Origin: Saprospiraceae bacterium
GTDB taxonomy: Bacteria > Bacteroidota > Bacteroidia > Chitinophagales > Saprospiraceae
DNA: 47,243 nt
Direction of reading: 5' to 3'
Assembly (NCBI GenBank): GCA_022448945.1
Contig: JAKVCV010000026.1
Location: forward strand, 1-47,243
The translations under genes were made by a program, and so were the position numbers. Numbering within the stretch: position 1 is the stretch's first letter; each line of letters opens with the position of its first letter. The notes below the pieces were generated by a model, which had not been told where the DNA came from, ran no database searches, and saw only the letters and a list, made by a program, of their open reading frames with translations. Shown here piece by piece: positions 26,901-34,559 of this stretch.

Positions 26901-27765
26901 GGTTAGTCAACCATTCCCGACTTTTGGCGGACGCCCAGGAGAAACTAAGTTGGGCTTTTATACTCGTACAAGTGAACGCTTGCGTCACAAGAACAGAGCT
27001 GTTTCGGCATGGGATTATGAACGTTTGGTATTGGATAAGTTCCCAGGAATTCACCAGGTTAAATGTGTTACGCATGTAGGGAATGAAGAATATGTTGGCC
27101 GTGGTTCTGTTTCTTTGGTTGTAGTGCCTAAAATTGATAAAAAGATTAAGGGATATCACCTACCCATGGTGAATCATACCGTCTTGGATGCCATTAAAAA
27201 ATATCTTGAACAACTTTCTTCTCCATTTGTAAATATTGAAGTTAGGAATCCAATATATGAGCGGGTCAAAATATCTGCCGGACTTCGTTTTGTTCAGGGC
27301 AAAAACAATGGTACCTATCTTAAAAAACTCAATCAGGACATAATTGAATTCATGTGTCCTTGGATGTTAGGCGAAGAACAAGAATTAGAATTGGGGGGTA
27401 TTTTAGTTAAAGATGTTATTCTTAGTTTTATTGAGAAATGTGATTATGTTGATTTCGTTACTAAATTTTCTGCCGTACAGGTATTCCCTCAGGATGGAGG
27501 AGGTTTCGATGTTGATGACACAGCAATTCATTCTACAAACTCACCACTGATTAAAGCTACAAAACCCTGGTCGATATTAATACCTTTCGAACAGAATCCG
27601 CTATATTTCTTAGATGATGATAGCTTCCAGTTGCCCGAAAAATCTTCTATAAGTTCTATGATTATAGATGGTGATTTTGTAATGACTGAAGAAAAAGATC
27701 GGGATTTAGATGACTTTTTGTCTGATAAACGCCGTAAAAAAGATATAGAAGAAGAAGAAGATTAA
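23944..27765 (+). CDS. Giant baseplate J/gp47-like wedge protein (Afp11-like)
   Basis: This 1273-residue wedge subunit forms the baseplate ring with gp25. N-terminal region (about 30-90) has the pattern ERSVSDILAFASKFSEIIKYYDL and GDWGQFFKKDVSMFLATI, common to Bacteroidota baseplate J-like proteins. A long helical segment follows (about 90-330). Middle beta-rich domains run to about 980. The C-terminal gpJ core (about 1005-1190) includes ERLRHKNRAVSAWDYERLVL and PGIHQVKCVTHVG. The tail ends in an acidic run (IEEEED). No separate Afp12-like wedge gene is adjacent, so this may serve both roles or the second may be elsewhere. Spacing to the fibre gene is 51 bp. Confidence 0.88.
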   Translation: MSEKNKTNVLHWNGTPQNERLLKSLLPESIKVDERSVSDILAFASKFSEIIKYYDLTNTPVGDWGQFFKKDVSMFLATIVSTDLHKIEKEHSRLINILDNSPRAEGKLEALEGLMQQILELAKQINDWYVDTMQMDRLNMMNSSELENELENAIKQQLAENLMDLLLYQEDLGFNETGPFSAAEIKDNFHYNWFKKHEQIGARDIILKDKGSADKIKDYSKKIRIQFRIFYSVTAYILQIAPKYLVESLTKKSDHRPDIALFISFAKMFKKLQNQINTITEKHLDFYYYNILKQKQKGLTPDKANVFFNVATHIDTHFLEKGTFLTAGKDEDGVEHLYTTDYDLELNQAKIESIKTLYISKNPKIGIGSSYRVITNLYAADVANSKDGKGGRFINNEENWPTFGHEILELPKDEQQMDYAQLGWAIAAPILEMEEGHRIVTMRFDFVPSTMYTLNLLIKDISINQDISREDAFSKIFKNSLEVFFTTSEGWLSAHSCEVLPPDDWGKSEITIVATLSDANPSIINYDPETMGEGYSAESPIVKISQRSEGSFFSYSFLKELEVKNIAIDVDVKGIRQLMLSSDIGGISSNVPFQPFGAIPKVGSYFIVGKEELFKKDITDLQFNIEWHSLPTDKKGFRGYFKDYGLSIKNEQYEMKLSALSDGSFSPSKDEEPLIFKMFEPQDDNPHGIKNKTTITDIDIEALNIKADDSFVMPPMFNNEARAGFFKLEFSGPLAAFGHESYAGIYAKKVKYNNMPKRKGPEKTLPKQPVAPVMKTITMDYSASAEINVLSIGTLTKGEDAREQIYHIHPFGITQTFSHGLSKNRMLIPNYDDNAYLYLGLKDLIPPSTLSLYFELKENLNLFTDGAAKKHKPEIIWSYMVKDEWKDFSQNTILTDTTNGFNNSGIVNLEIPRDLTDDNTILPDTLHWLRVTIKGDPDLLPRCLTVATQALSVTWVDNGSSDKHLLEPLPANSIKKLASSISQIRGVSQPFPTFGGRPGETKLGFYTRTSERLRHKNRAVSAWDYERLVLDKFPGIHQVKCVTHVGNEEYVGRGSVSLVVVPKIDKKIKGYHLPMVNHTVLDAIKKYLEQLSSPFVNIEVRNPIYERVKISAGLRFVQGKNNGTYLKKLNQDIIEFMCPWMLGEEQELELGGILVKDVILSFIEKCDYVDFVTKFSAVQVFPQDGGGFDVDDTAIHSTNSPLIKATKPWSILIPFEQNPLYFLDDDSFQLPEKSSISSMIIDGDFVMTEEKDRDLDDFLSDKRRKKDIEEEED

Positions 27766-27816
27766 TATGTATGATACATATATCTTTAATTATATAACTC
27801 ATAATGCAATTTAGTT

Positions 27817-28587
27817 ATGACTTTACTTACAAGAAGCACTCTTAAAAATTTATTTACTAGAGGATCGGTACCATCAGAGGTTAATTTTGCTGATTTTATT
27901 GATTCTACAATAAATAAAGTAGATGATGGATTTTCACAAAGTCCTGATCATGGATTTATGTTAGCACCTCAGGGAGCTAACAGGAAATTGATGAGTTTTT
28001 TTAATAGCATTAGAGATTCTAATGCTGCATTTAGTTTGTCATTAAATCCTGATAGGCATAGTAAAGGATTGAGTTTCGATGATGAAGAACATAATAGTAT
28101 TCTCTTCTTGAGAGATTCTGGTAATATTGGAGTTGGAACAATTACTCCCCAATACAAATTGGAAGTTAATGGAATGACTGGTATGGACGGAAGGGCTGGC
28201 ACCTATGCTTCAGGGGAAGTAAATGCAGATGGTGAATGGCAAACAATTGTTGATCGTTTAGAAGGTGTTCAAGCCTTTGAATTAGTAGCACAGGCAGGTG
28301 CTATAGAAGGTCGTGGTAAATATGCTTTTACTTACGCTATTGCAATATGTAATTATGGAGTTGGAAAAATTAAACATATACGGTCTACATATAGTAAAAT
28401 ATTAGGCCCACTATTCCATAAAATTTCATTCAGATGGATTGAGGGAGAAGATGGATATCAGTTGCAAGTTAAAACGGCACAAAGTTATGGTCATATTGAC
28501 GAAGAAGCTTCAAAAGCATGTCAAATTAGGTATTATGTCTCAAAGTTATGGGATAGTACTATGTTGCCTCAGGACAAAAAAGTTTAA
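27817..28587 (+). CDS. Injection-system fibre/adhesin protein
   Basis: This 256-residue protein has an N-terminal attachment-like part (TLLTRSTLKNLFTRGSVP, about 1-60), a fibre motif (SGNIGVGTITPQYKLEVNG, about 107-125) and a C-terminal compact domain (about 135-250: WQTIVDRLEGVQAFELVAQAGA, ISFRWIEGEDGYQLQVKT). The fibre motif is the same as in the repeat protein at 1-1115. It is the last gene before a strong terminator, the usual place for a receptor-binding or adhesin subunit. The target is unknown. Confidence 0.78.
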   Translation: MTLLTRSTLKNLFTRGSVPSEVNFADFIDSTINKVDDGFSQSPDHGFMLAPQGANRKLMSFFNSIRDSNAAFSLSLNPDRHSKGLSFDDEEHNSILFLRDSGNIGVGTITPQYKLEVNGMTGMDGRAGTYASGEVNADGEWQTIVDRLEGVQAFELVAQAGAIEGRGKYAFTYAIAICNYGVGKIKHIRSTYSKILGPLFHKISFRWIEGEDGYQLQVKTAQSYGHIDEEASKACQIRYYVSKLWDSTMLPQDKKV

Positions 28588-28613
28588 TATAAATTAAAAA
28601 AATACTTTTTTTT

Positions 28614-28651
28614 AATACTATTTTAGTTTATTCTAGAATAGTATTTTTTTT
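28614..28651 (+). terminator. Rho-independent terminator closing the injection-system cluster
   Basis: AATACTATT (28614-28622) pairs with AATAGTATT (28637-28645), with extra TAG/CTA pairing in the loop, and is followed by a run of T through 28651. It lies 26 bp after the fibre gene and separates the cluster from the biosynthetic operon. Confidence 0.8.
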
Positions 28652-28715
28652 GTTATTAATTCTCTATGCTTAGATAAGTTTACAATTCTATTTTATTAAA
28701 TAATAAACACTGACT

Positions 28716-29198
28716 ATGGTAACATTGTTTAAATTCAAATTAATTTCTTTTTTTATTTGTTCTAATTTAGTGTTTTACACTGTAAATAATCAGCTTTTTT
28801 ATGAAGCTCTTTTTTGCAATTCAGTTACAACAATTGACAAAGCATTGGATAAATTAGAGGAGAATCAGTCTAATAGTGTTAGTGTTGCATATAAAGGTGG
28901 TTTGTTGATGAAAAAGTCTGGATTCATGAAAACAGTTACTGAAAAGGTAAAAGTTTTTAAAGAGGGTTATAAACTGTTAGAGGGTGAGATTGAAAAAAAA
29001 CCTCTAAATATAGAATACAGGTTTATTCGATTGACAATTCAAGAAAATGCACCTAAAATTCTGAAATACAATAAAAATATTAAACAAGATAAAATCCTTA
29101 TATTGGACGGGTATAATTCGCTAAATACAAAAATAAAAGTATATATCCGGGAATATGCACATCAGTCAAATGTGTTGTCTATTAATGACTTCCCTTAG
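28716..29198 (+). CDS. Small protein at the head of the DarA/DarB operon
   Basis: This 160-residue protein has an N-terminal hydrophobic stretch (about 8-26) that may be a signal or membrane anchor, then a helical domain (SVSVAYKGGLLMKKSGF, VFKEGYKLLEGEIEKKPLNIEYRFIRL). Similar proteins, with a helical 'AY.G....K....K...F..G...LE.....P.N.E.RF.R' pattern, sit before DarA in Bacteroidota clusters as I recall. The function is unknown. It starts 64 bp after the preceding terminator and ends 42 bp before darA, so it is probably the first gene of the operon. Confidence 0.65.
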   Translation: MVTLFKFKLISFFICSNLVFYTVNNQLFYEALFCNSVTTIDKALDKLEENQSNSVSVAYKGGLLMKKSGFMKTVTEKVKVFKEGYKLLEGEIEKKPLNIEYRFIRLTIQENAPKILKYNKNIKQDKILILDGYNSLNTKIKVYIREYAHQSNVLSINDFP

Positions 29199-29240
29199 AA
29201 CTCCAGGGTAAACTGCCCAGCTAAAGAATTAATATAGTTT

Positions 29241-30152
29241 ATGAAAAATATTTTAGTGATTAGTTATTCTCAAACGGGGCAATTAAATGATATTCTTGAT
29301 TGTTTTTTAATACCTTTTAAGGGAGTAGAAATCGATAGAATAAATATTCAGCCCAGAGAGGAGTTTGTTTTTCCATGGATAAGTTCGGTTTTTTTTGATA
29401 CTATGCCAGAAACAGTTTTGGAAGAAAAAATCGATCTTATGCCATATGATTTTAGAGCTAATTCTTACGATTTGATAATTTTAGGATATCAACCCTGGTT
29501 CCTTTCACCCTCATTACCGATATCTTCACTTTTACAGGATTCTAAATTTTTGGCGGTTTTAAATAATACGCCTATTGTTACAGTTATAGGATCCAGGAAT
29601 ATGTGGATTAATTCCCAAATTAGTGTAGTTAATCGTATAGAATCTGCTGGAGGAAGAATAGTTGCTAATGTGCCTTTTATTGATCGACATCAAAATCTTC
29701 TTAGTGCACTTAGTATTTTACATTGGATGTTAACTGGCAAAAAAGAACGCAAATGGGGATTCTTGCCATTGCCAGGTGTTTCAAGGAAAGATATTGAATC
29801 AGCTGAGGTCTTAGCTGAACCAGTCACCCAAGCATTACATAAGGGCGATTATCTTGGGCTACAAGAAAGAATTTTGAAAAAAAAATTAGTGGATATTCAT
29901 CCATCTATTTTATTTATTGAAATGAGGGCCAAGCGTTTATTTATATTCTGGGCTAATTTAATTAAACGAAAAAGCATCAATACTAAAAAACGTAATTTTT
30001 GGGTAGCGATGTATAAATATTACTTGATTTTTGCATTATTCGTTGTGTCACCTATCGTGTTGGCCGTTTATACTTTACTTGTGCGCCCTATAATCTGGAG
30101 TTCCATTAAGAAAAACAAAGAGCATTTCTTATATTTGGGGATTGAAAGATAA
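29241..30152 (+). CDS. darA: DarA-like dialkylresorcinol condensing enzyme
   Basis: DarA works with the ketosynthase DarB to join two beta-keto acyl chains and cyclise and aromatise them to a dialkylresorcinol. The 303-residue protein has a flavodoxin-like front (ILVISYSQTGQLNDIL, about 3-18; YDLIILGYQPWFLSPSLP, about 75-93; PIVTVIGSRNMW, about 113-124). A C-terminal hydrophobic helix (about 262-285, ILAVYTLLVRPI region) may tether it to the membrane. Length and motifs match the Bacteroidota DarA proteins I recall from flexirubin-type clusters. DarB is encoded three genes downstream in the same operon. Confidence 0.82.
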   Translation: MKNILVISYSQTGQLNDILDCFLIPFKGVEIDRINIQPREEFVFPWISSVFFDTMPETVLEEKIDLMPYDFRANSYDLIILGYQPWFLSPSLPISSLLQDSKFLAVLNNTPIVTVIGSRNMWINSQISVVNRIESAGGRIVANVPFIDRHQNLLSALSILHWMLTGKKERKWGFLPLPGVSRKDIESAEVLAEPVTQALHKGDYLGLQERILKKKLVDIHPSILFIEMRAKRLFIFWANLIKRKSINTKKRNFWVAMYKYYLIFALFVVSPIVLAVYTLLVRPIIWSSIKKNKEHFLYLGIER

Positions 30153-30226
30153 ATGAAGTATCTTTTTCAAGTTACAACCATTAGTTTTATTATCAGTTTA
30201 GGTAATTGTTTAAATTATATATGATT

Positions 30227-31915
30227 ATGAAAGAGCAATATGATGTTGCGATTTTAGGAGGAGGTTTAGCTGGTTTAACCCTAGCAATGCAATTGAAGAA
30301 AAATCAACCAAAAATCTCTATAGTTGTTTTAGAGATGAGAAAGAATGCTTGCCCAGATTCTGCGCATAAAGTTGGTGAATCAACCGTAGAATTGGGCACC
30401 TATTATTTAAGAGAGGTTTTGGGGCTGTCTGATTATTTAGATAAAAATCAACTTCCGAAACAAGGATTGCGATTTTATTTTTCCCCCCAAGTTAAAACAG
30501 AGATTGACAAACGTGTTGAACTAGGACCAAAGGATAGCCTTCCTATACCGAGTCATCAAATTGATAGAGGGACTTTTGAGAATGATCTAATTTCAATGTT
30601 ATCAGATTTAGGAATTGATATTTGTTTGGGAGCTCGGATAAAAGATATTGAATTTAACAAGGAAGGGCACTATTTATATTATACAAATCAAGGAATTAGT
30701 AAAGATTTGCGATCAAATTGGATTGTTGATGCTACAGGAAGAGCGGCATTTGTTAAAAGAAAATTAGGTTTTGAGAAAACATTAGATCATAATATTAATG
30801 CTATTTGGTTTCGTGTAAAAGGAGAAATTGATGTAGATAATTGGTCAGAAAACATGGATTGGCGCGAAAAACTAAAACCTGGGTTTCGCCGTCTTGGGAC
30901 AGTCCATTTTATGGGTAAAGGGTATTGGGTTTGGCTGATTCCTTTAGCTTCTGGTAATACTAGCGTGGGAATTGTTGCAGACCCTAATTATCATGATTTT
31001 TCTGAATTAAATAAATTTGATAAAGCAATGGAGTGGTTGAATATTAATGAACCACTTTGTGCGGAAAAATTAAATCCTTATCGAGATGCATTAATGGACT
31101 TTAGAGTTTTGAAGCACTATGCACATGATAGTGGAAGGTTTTATTCTACAGATAAATGGGGTGTTGTTGGAGAAGCAGGTGCATTTTTAGATCCATTTTA
31201 TTCTCCGGGAACAGATTTTATTGCACTTGGAAACACTTGGGTTACAGATTTGATATTAAGAGATTTTAGTGGTGAAGATATTGCTTCTAGGTCAATTATT
31301 TATGAACGGGTACATGCAACATTTTTTCAAAGTTGGGTTCCAATTTATCAAAATCAATATTCATTATTTGGTAACACCCAGGTTATGGTTGTTAAGATTT
31401 TATGGGATTGGGGTGTTTATTGGAGTATTCCAACACTTTTATTTACTAACAATGGCTTCATTAACATTAATATTTTAAGAGCCTTGTTTACGACAAGAAA
31501 TTCATTGGGTGACCGATTAGGCAAATTGAACATACGTGTGCAGAAATTTTTTCAGGATTGGGCATCTTCGGAAAACAATACTCATATTAATGGTTATATT
31601 GATTTTTTTGATATACCATTTTTAAAGAAAATGCATATTGAAATGGATATAAAACATTCAGAAGAAAGTTTGATTGCCAAGTGTGAAGAGAATCTGAAAG
31701 TTTTAGAGGAAATGGCTGCAGAGATTTTTAGAACGGTTTCTGGAAGAATAAAAGGAACACCCGAAGACATGAAGATAAATCCATATGAATTTAGTTTTGT
31801 TATGTCAAATGAAGAGTTGTTAATTAATGCTCAATCAGAAAAGGCTATTGATACACGGTCTAGTATTTCAAGTGAAATGAAGATTATGTGGTTGGAAGAA
31901 AAACTTATGGTTTAG
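30227..31915 (+). CDS. FAD-dependent oxidoreductase of the flavin-halogenase family
   Basis: This is a flavoprotein of about 562 residues from the ATG at 30227 (ATG at 30221 and TTG at 30206 are upstream alternatives). The dinucleotide-binding motif GGGLAG (about 11-16), the GES motif (VGESTVELG, about 49-57), DATGRAAF, and GAFLDPFYSPG are typical. WVWLIP (about 234-239) fits the WxWxIP signature of flavin-dependent halogenases, and a Lys precedes the QGLRFYF strand. Flexirubins are often chlorinated, so halogenation of the resorcinol is a reasonable role. A hydroxylase or dehydrogenase role cannot be excluded. DUF1702 follows after only 3 bp, so translation is probably coupled. Confidence 0.8.
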   Translation: MKEQYDVAILGGGLAGLTLAMQLKKNQPKISIVVLEMRKNACPDSAHKVGESTVELGTYYLREVLGLSDYLDKNQLPKQGLRFYFSPQVKTEIDKRVELGPKDSLPIPSHQIDRGTFENDLISMLSDLGIDICLGARIKDIEFNKEGHYLYYTNQGISKDLRSNWIVDATGRAAFVKRKLGFEKTLDHNINAIWFRVKGEIDVDNWSENMDWREKLKPGFRRLGTVHFMGKGYWVWLIPLASGNTSVGIVADPNYHDFSELNKFDKAMEWLNINEPLCAEKLNPYRDALMDFRVLKHYAHDSGRFYSTDKWGVVGEAGAFLDPFYSPGTDFIALGNTWVTDLILRDFSGEDIASRSIIYERVHATFFQSWVPIYQNQYSLFGNTQVMVVKILWDWGVYWSIPTLLFTNNGFININILRALFTTRNSLGDRLGKLNIRVQKFFQDWASSENNTHINGYIDFFDIPFLKKMHIEMDIKHSEESLIAKCEENLKVLEEMAAEIFRTVSGRIKGTPEDMKINPYEFSFVMSNEELLINAQSEKAIDTRSSISSEMKIMWLEEKLMV

Positions 31916-31918
31916 ATA

Positions 31919-32788
31919 ATGTTAGGTTCAGATTTATTACTAAAAAATATAGTTTTAATACAAAAGATTTTTAAGGAGACTAAGGAATTTTCAGAAAAAG
32001 AAAATGACCTTAAGATTATTATTAATTTTTTGGATAAACTTCCAAATAGATTTCAGTCTATAGGTTATGAGGCTGTAGCTATGGTTTTTGCATTAAAGGA
32101 TTTAGAAGCTGGTGATGAGCTTAAATTCTGGTCTTATTATTTGGAACATTACGCATATAATCATTCTGTTCAGGTTCATATTGGATTGGGATGGGCTTTA
32201 GCTCAAAAAAGACAGTCTCCGATTAAATACTTGGATAATTTAGATCCAATGTTGCGTTGGCGCGTTGTTGATGGGTGTGGATATTATGATGGTTTTTTTA
32301 GAAGAAGAAAAACACTTAAGGGTGATTTTGTATTAAATTTTACTGGAAATGAGCTTCAAGCCTATACTTTAGGATTGGGGAGAAGTTTATGGTACATAAC
32401 TAAAGGTGATGTTAATTCTTTGACAAAAATTATTTCTACATTACCAAACATAATACATGCTTCTTTATGGATAGGAATTGGTATTGCAAGCACCTATACT
32501 GGAGGGTTAGGCCTTAAACATTTTCAGGCTTTAAAAATAACGGCTGGTAAATATTTGCTTCAGTTAACACTAGGGGGTAGTCTTTGCATATGGTCCAGAG
32601 TAAAAGCTAAAACTATTAAAAACACTATTGAAACGCCATTCAATTTGAACCAGTCCAATTTTGAGGTTTATGAATTGTTAGAAAGTAAAGTTCCTTCTAA
32701 TCACGATACTTTAGATGAAGCTTTTTTTGTTTGGTTGGAAACAATTGAAAATGAGCTTAAAAAACATATAGAAATAATTGATTATTAA
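31919..32788 (+). CDS. DUF1702-family protein
   Basis: The 289 residues show the DUF1702 landmarks I recall from enediyne and polyene-type clusters: PNRFQSIGYEAVAMVFALKDL, WRVVDGCGYYDGFF, YTLGLGRSLWYITKGDV and the sequence NIIHASLWIGIGIASTYTGG. No catalytic mechanism is established for the family to my knowledge. There is no signal peptide or confident membrane helix except a moderately hydrophobic segment at about 180-198. It follows the flavoprotein by 3 bp and probably acts on the same pathway intermediate. A 201-bp AT-rich gap then separates it from darB. Confidence 0.72.
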   Translation: MLGSDLLLKNIVLIQKIFKETKEFSEKENDLKIIINFLDKLPNRFQSIGYEAVAMVFALKDLEAGDELKFWSYYLEHYAYNHSVQVHIGLGWALAQKRQSPIKYLDNLDPMLRWRVVDGCGYYDGFFRRRKTLKGDFVLNFTGNELQAYTLGLGRSLWYITKGDVNSLTKIISTLPNIIHASLWIGIGIASTYTGGLGLKHFQALKITAGKYLLQLTLGGSLCIWSRVKAKTIKNTIETPFNLNQSNFEVYELLESKVPSNHDTLDEAFFVWLETIENELKKHIEIIDY

Positions 32789-32837
32789 AGTCTTAAATTA
32801 TTATTATTTTTTTAAAAATTAAGTAAATAAAAATTTG

Positions 32838-32845
32838 TAATTTTG
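32838..32845 (+). promoter_or_regulatory. Candidate -7 box in the darB leader
   Basis: TAATTTTG matches TAnnTTTG and lies in the 201-bp gap before darB, the only large gap in the operon. No -33 box at usual spacing was found. A secondary promoter is possible but weakly supported. Confidence 0.25.
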
Positions 32846-32989
32846 TGATTCACTATAAGAATTTAATAACTATGGATTAGGAAATTAGTTCATATATCAA
32901 ATGGATTAATTTTTTATTTCAATTTATGAAAAATATTTAATTAAAATTATTGTTATTCCCAAAAACTACCTAAGGGTAATTGAAGAAAA

Positions 32990-34132
32990 ATGAAAGATGT
33001 CTTTATAAATAAAACAGCAGTATTTTTACCTAATGAAGTTGTTGAAAATGATGAAATGGAAACATATTTAGGTTTTTTAAATGGTAAACCATCCAGAGCT
33101 AAAGCGATAGTATTACGTAGAAATGGTATAAAAAAACGTTATTATGCTTTGACAAAGGATGGGAAAAGTACTCATAATAATGCCGAGATGACGGCATTAG
33201 CTATTAAAAATTTATTTTCTGAAAATGAAGATGAGTTAAAAGATGTTGATTTGTTATGTTGTGGAACATCAACTCCTGATCAATGGATGCCTTCACATGC
33301 AACGATGGTTCATGGATTTTTACCAAAAACTTCTAATATAGAAGTAATTTCCCCAGCTGGAGTCTGTTGCTCAGGGATGCATGCATTAAAGTATGCTTAT
33401 ATGTCATTGTCAATAGGAGATAAAACAAAAGCAATTACAACAGGTTCTGAAAGACTTGGAGTATTGATGACTGCAAAGAATTATGAAGAGGAAATAAAAG
33501 TGTTGAAAGATCTTGAAGAAAATCCATACCTCGCTTTTGAAAAAGATTTTTTAAGATGGATGTTATCTGATGGTGCGGGTGCTTTTCTCTTAGAAACTGA
33601 ACCATCTAAAACAGGTGTTTCTTTAAAAGTCGATTGGGTTGAAGCATCATCATATGCACATATTGTTGAGCCCTGCATGTATATGGCTGCAGATAAAATG
33701 TCAAATGGCGATTTAAAATCTTATAAAGATTATAGTAGTCAGGAGTGTGCGTCAAATTCAGTATTAAGTATAAAACAGGATGTTAAGTTGTTAAGCAAAA
33801 ATATAATACGATTAGGATTTGATAAATTAAAAGAGATACTTAAAAAGAGAAATAAAAGTGTTGATGAGTTATCATATTTCCTTCCGCATTTGTCAAGCTT
33901 TTTCTTTGAACAGCCCATAGAAGAAATTCTAGAAGAAAATGGCATGCCTATTCCTAAAGATAAGTGGTTTACGAATCTTGCAACTACTGGTAATGTTGGT
34001 GCGGGATCTATCTATTTAATGGTTCACGATTTAATGGATAGTGGTAAATTAAAGAAAGGAGATCAGATTATGTTAGCCGTACCTGAAAGTGCCAGATTTT
34101 CATATGTGTTTACCTGGTTGACAGTTTGTTGA
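32990..34132 (+). CDS. darB: DarB-like KAS III ketosynthase
   Basis: DarB joins two beta-keto acyl thioesters at the start of dialkylresorcinol formation. The 380 residues show DarB-type sequence (FLNGKPSRAKAIVLRRNGI) and a KAS III active site: Cys127 in VCCSGMHALKYAYMS, His in YFLPHLSSFFFEQ and Asn in ATTGNVGAGSIY. The KAS III fold is complete and the length is normal. It is preceded by DUF1702 and followed within 22 bp by a small gene. The pairing with darA upstream makes a dialkylresorcinol-type product the best prediction. Confidence 0.88.
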   Translation: MKDVFINKTAVFLPNEVVENDEMETYLGFLNGKPSRAKAIVLRRNGIKKRYYALTKDGKSTHNNAEMTALAIKNLFSENEDELKDVDLLCCGTSTPDQWMPSHATMVHGFLPKTSNIEVISPAGVCCSGMHALKYAYMSLSIGDKTKAITTGSERLGVLMTAKNYEEEIKVLKDLEENPYLAFEKDFLRWMLSDGAGAFLLETEPSKTGVSLKVDWVEASSYAHIVEPCMYMAADKMSNGDLKSYKDYSSQECASNSVLSIKQDVKLLSKNIIRLGFDKLKEILKKRNKSVDELSYFLPHLSSFFFEQPIEEILEENGMPIPKDKWFTNLATTGNVGAGSIYLMVHDLMDSGKLKKGDQIMLAVPESARFSYVFTWLTVC

Positions 34133-34154
34133 TTTGTAAAATCTGTCAAATGTT

Positions 34155-34559
34155 ATGAAAAAAGAAGACCTACCACAGGATAAAAGTAAGTTAGAAAACT
34201 TTACTAGAGAGATGTGCTATGTTAAGAATAAAAAAGGAGAGTATGAGCAGGTTTTAAGTTCTGGGTGGGATGTAAAGGCAGAGGCTTTGGAAGGCGCTTG
34301 GGAAGAAGTTGAAAATCGTATTGAAGAAGCAAAGAAAAGTGTAGCGCGTGGCGCATTAAGTCCTATTGTTTATTTCATGGAATTGAATATAATGGATATG
34401 TCTACGCTTGCTGCCTATACAGGGTTCTGGAGGATTTCTATTAAAAGGCATTTTAAGCCTAAGGTTTTTCAAAAGTTAAGTACTAAAAAATTACTTATAT
34501 ATGCAAAAGCCTTTAAAATAACTATAGAAGAATTGAAGAATTTTAATGGAAAAGACTAA
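34155..34559 (+). CDS. Small protein of unknown function in the resorcinol operon
   Basis: This is a 134-residue, mainly helical, charged protein. The first half holds the conserved-looking SGWDVKAEALEGAWEEVENRIEEA helix, and the second half (about 70-130: SPIVYFMELNIMDMSTLAAYTGFW, RHFKPKVFQKLSTKKLLIYAKAF) resembles a helix-turn-helix-like arrangement without a clear DNA-binding signature. It overlaps the BtrH-like gene by 14 bp, so the two are translationally coupled. An adaptor role is as likely as a regulatory one. Confidence 0.65.
   Translation: MKKEDLPQDKSKLENFTREMCYVKNKKGEYEQVLSSGWDVKAEALEGAWEEVENRIEEAKKSVARGALSPIVYFMELNIMDMSTLAAYTGFWRISIKRHFKPKVFQKLSTKKLLIYAKAFKITIEELKNFNGKD

Noticed and set aside
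13917-28587. Interpretation as a type VI secretion system
   Set aside because: No TssJ, TssL, TssM or ClpV-like genes are seen; the DUF4255 cap, DUF5908, LysM protein and J-like wedge are typical of extracellular systems. The VgrG-like spike alone is not diagnostic.
13917-28587. Interpretation as a prophage
   Set aside because: No capsid, portal, terminase, integrase or packaging genes are present among the tail-like genes.
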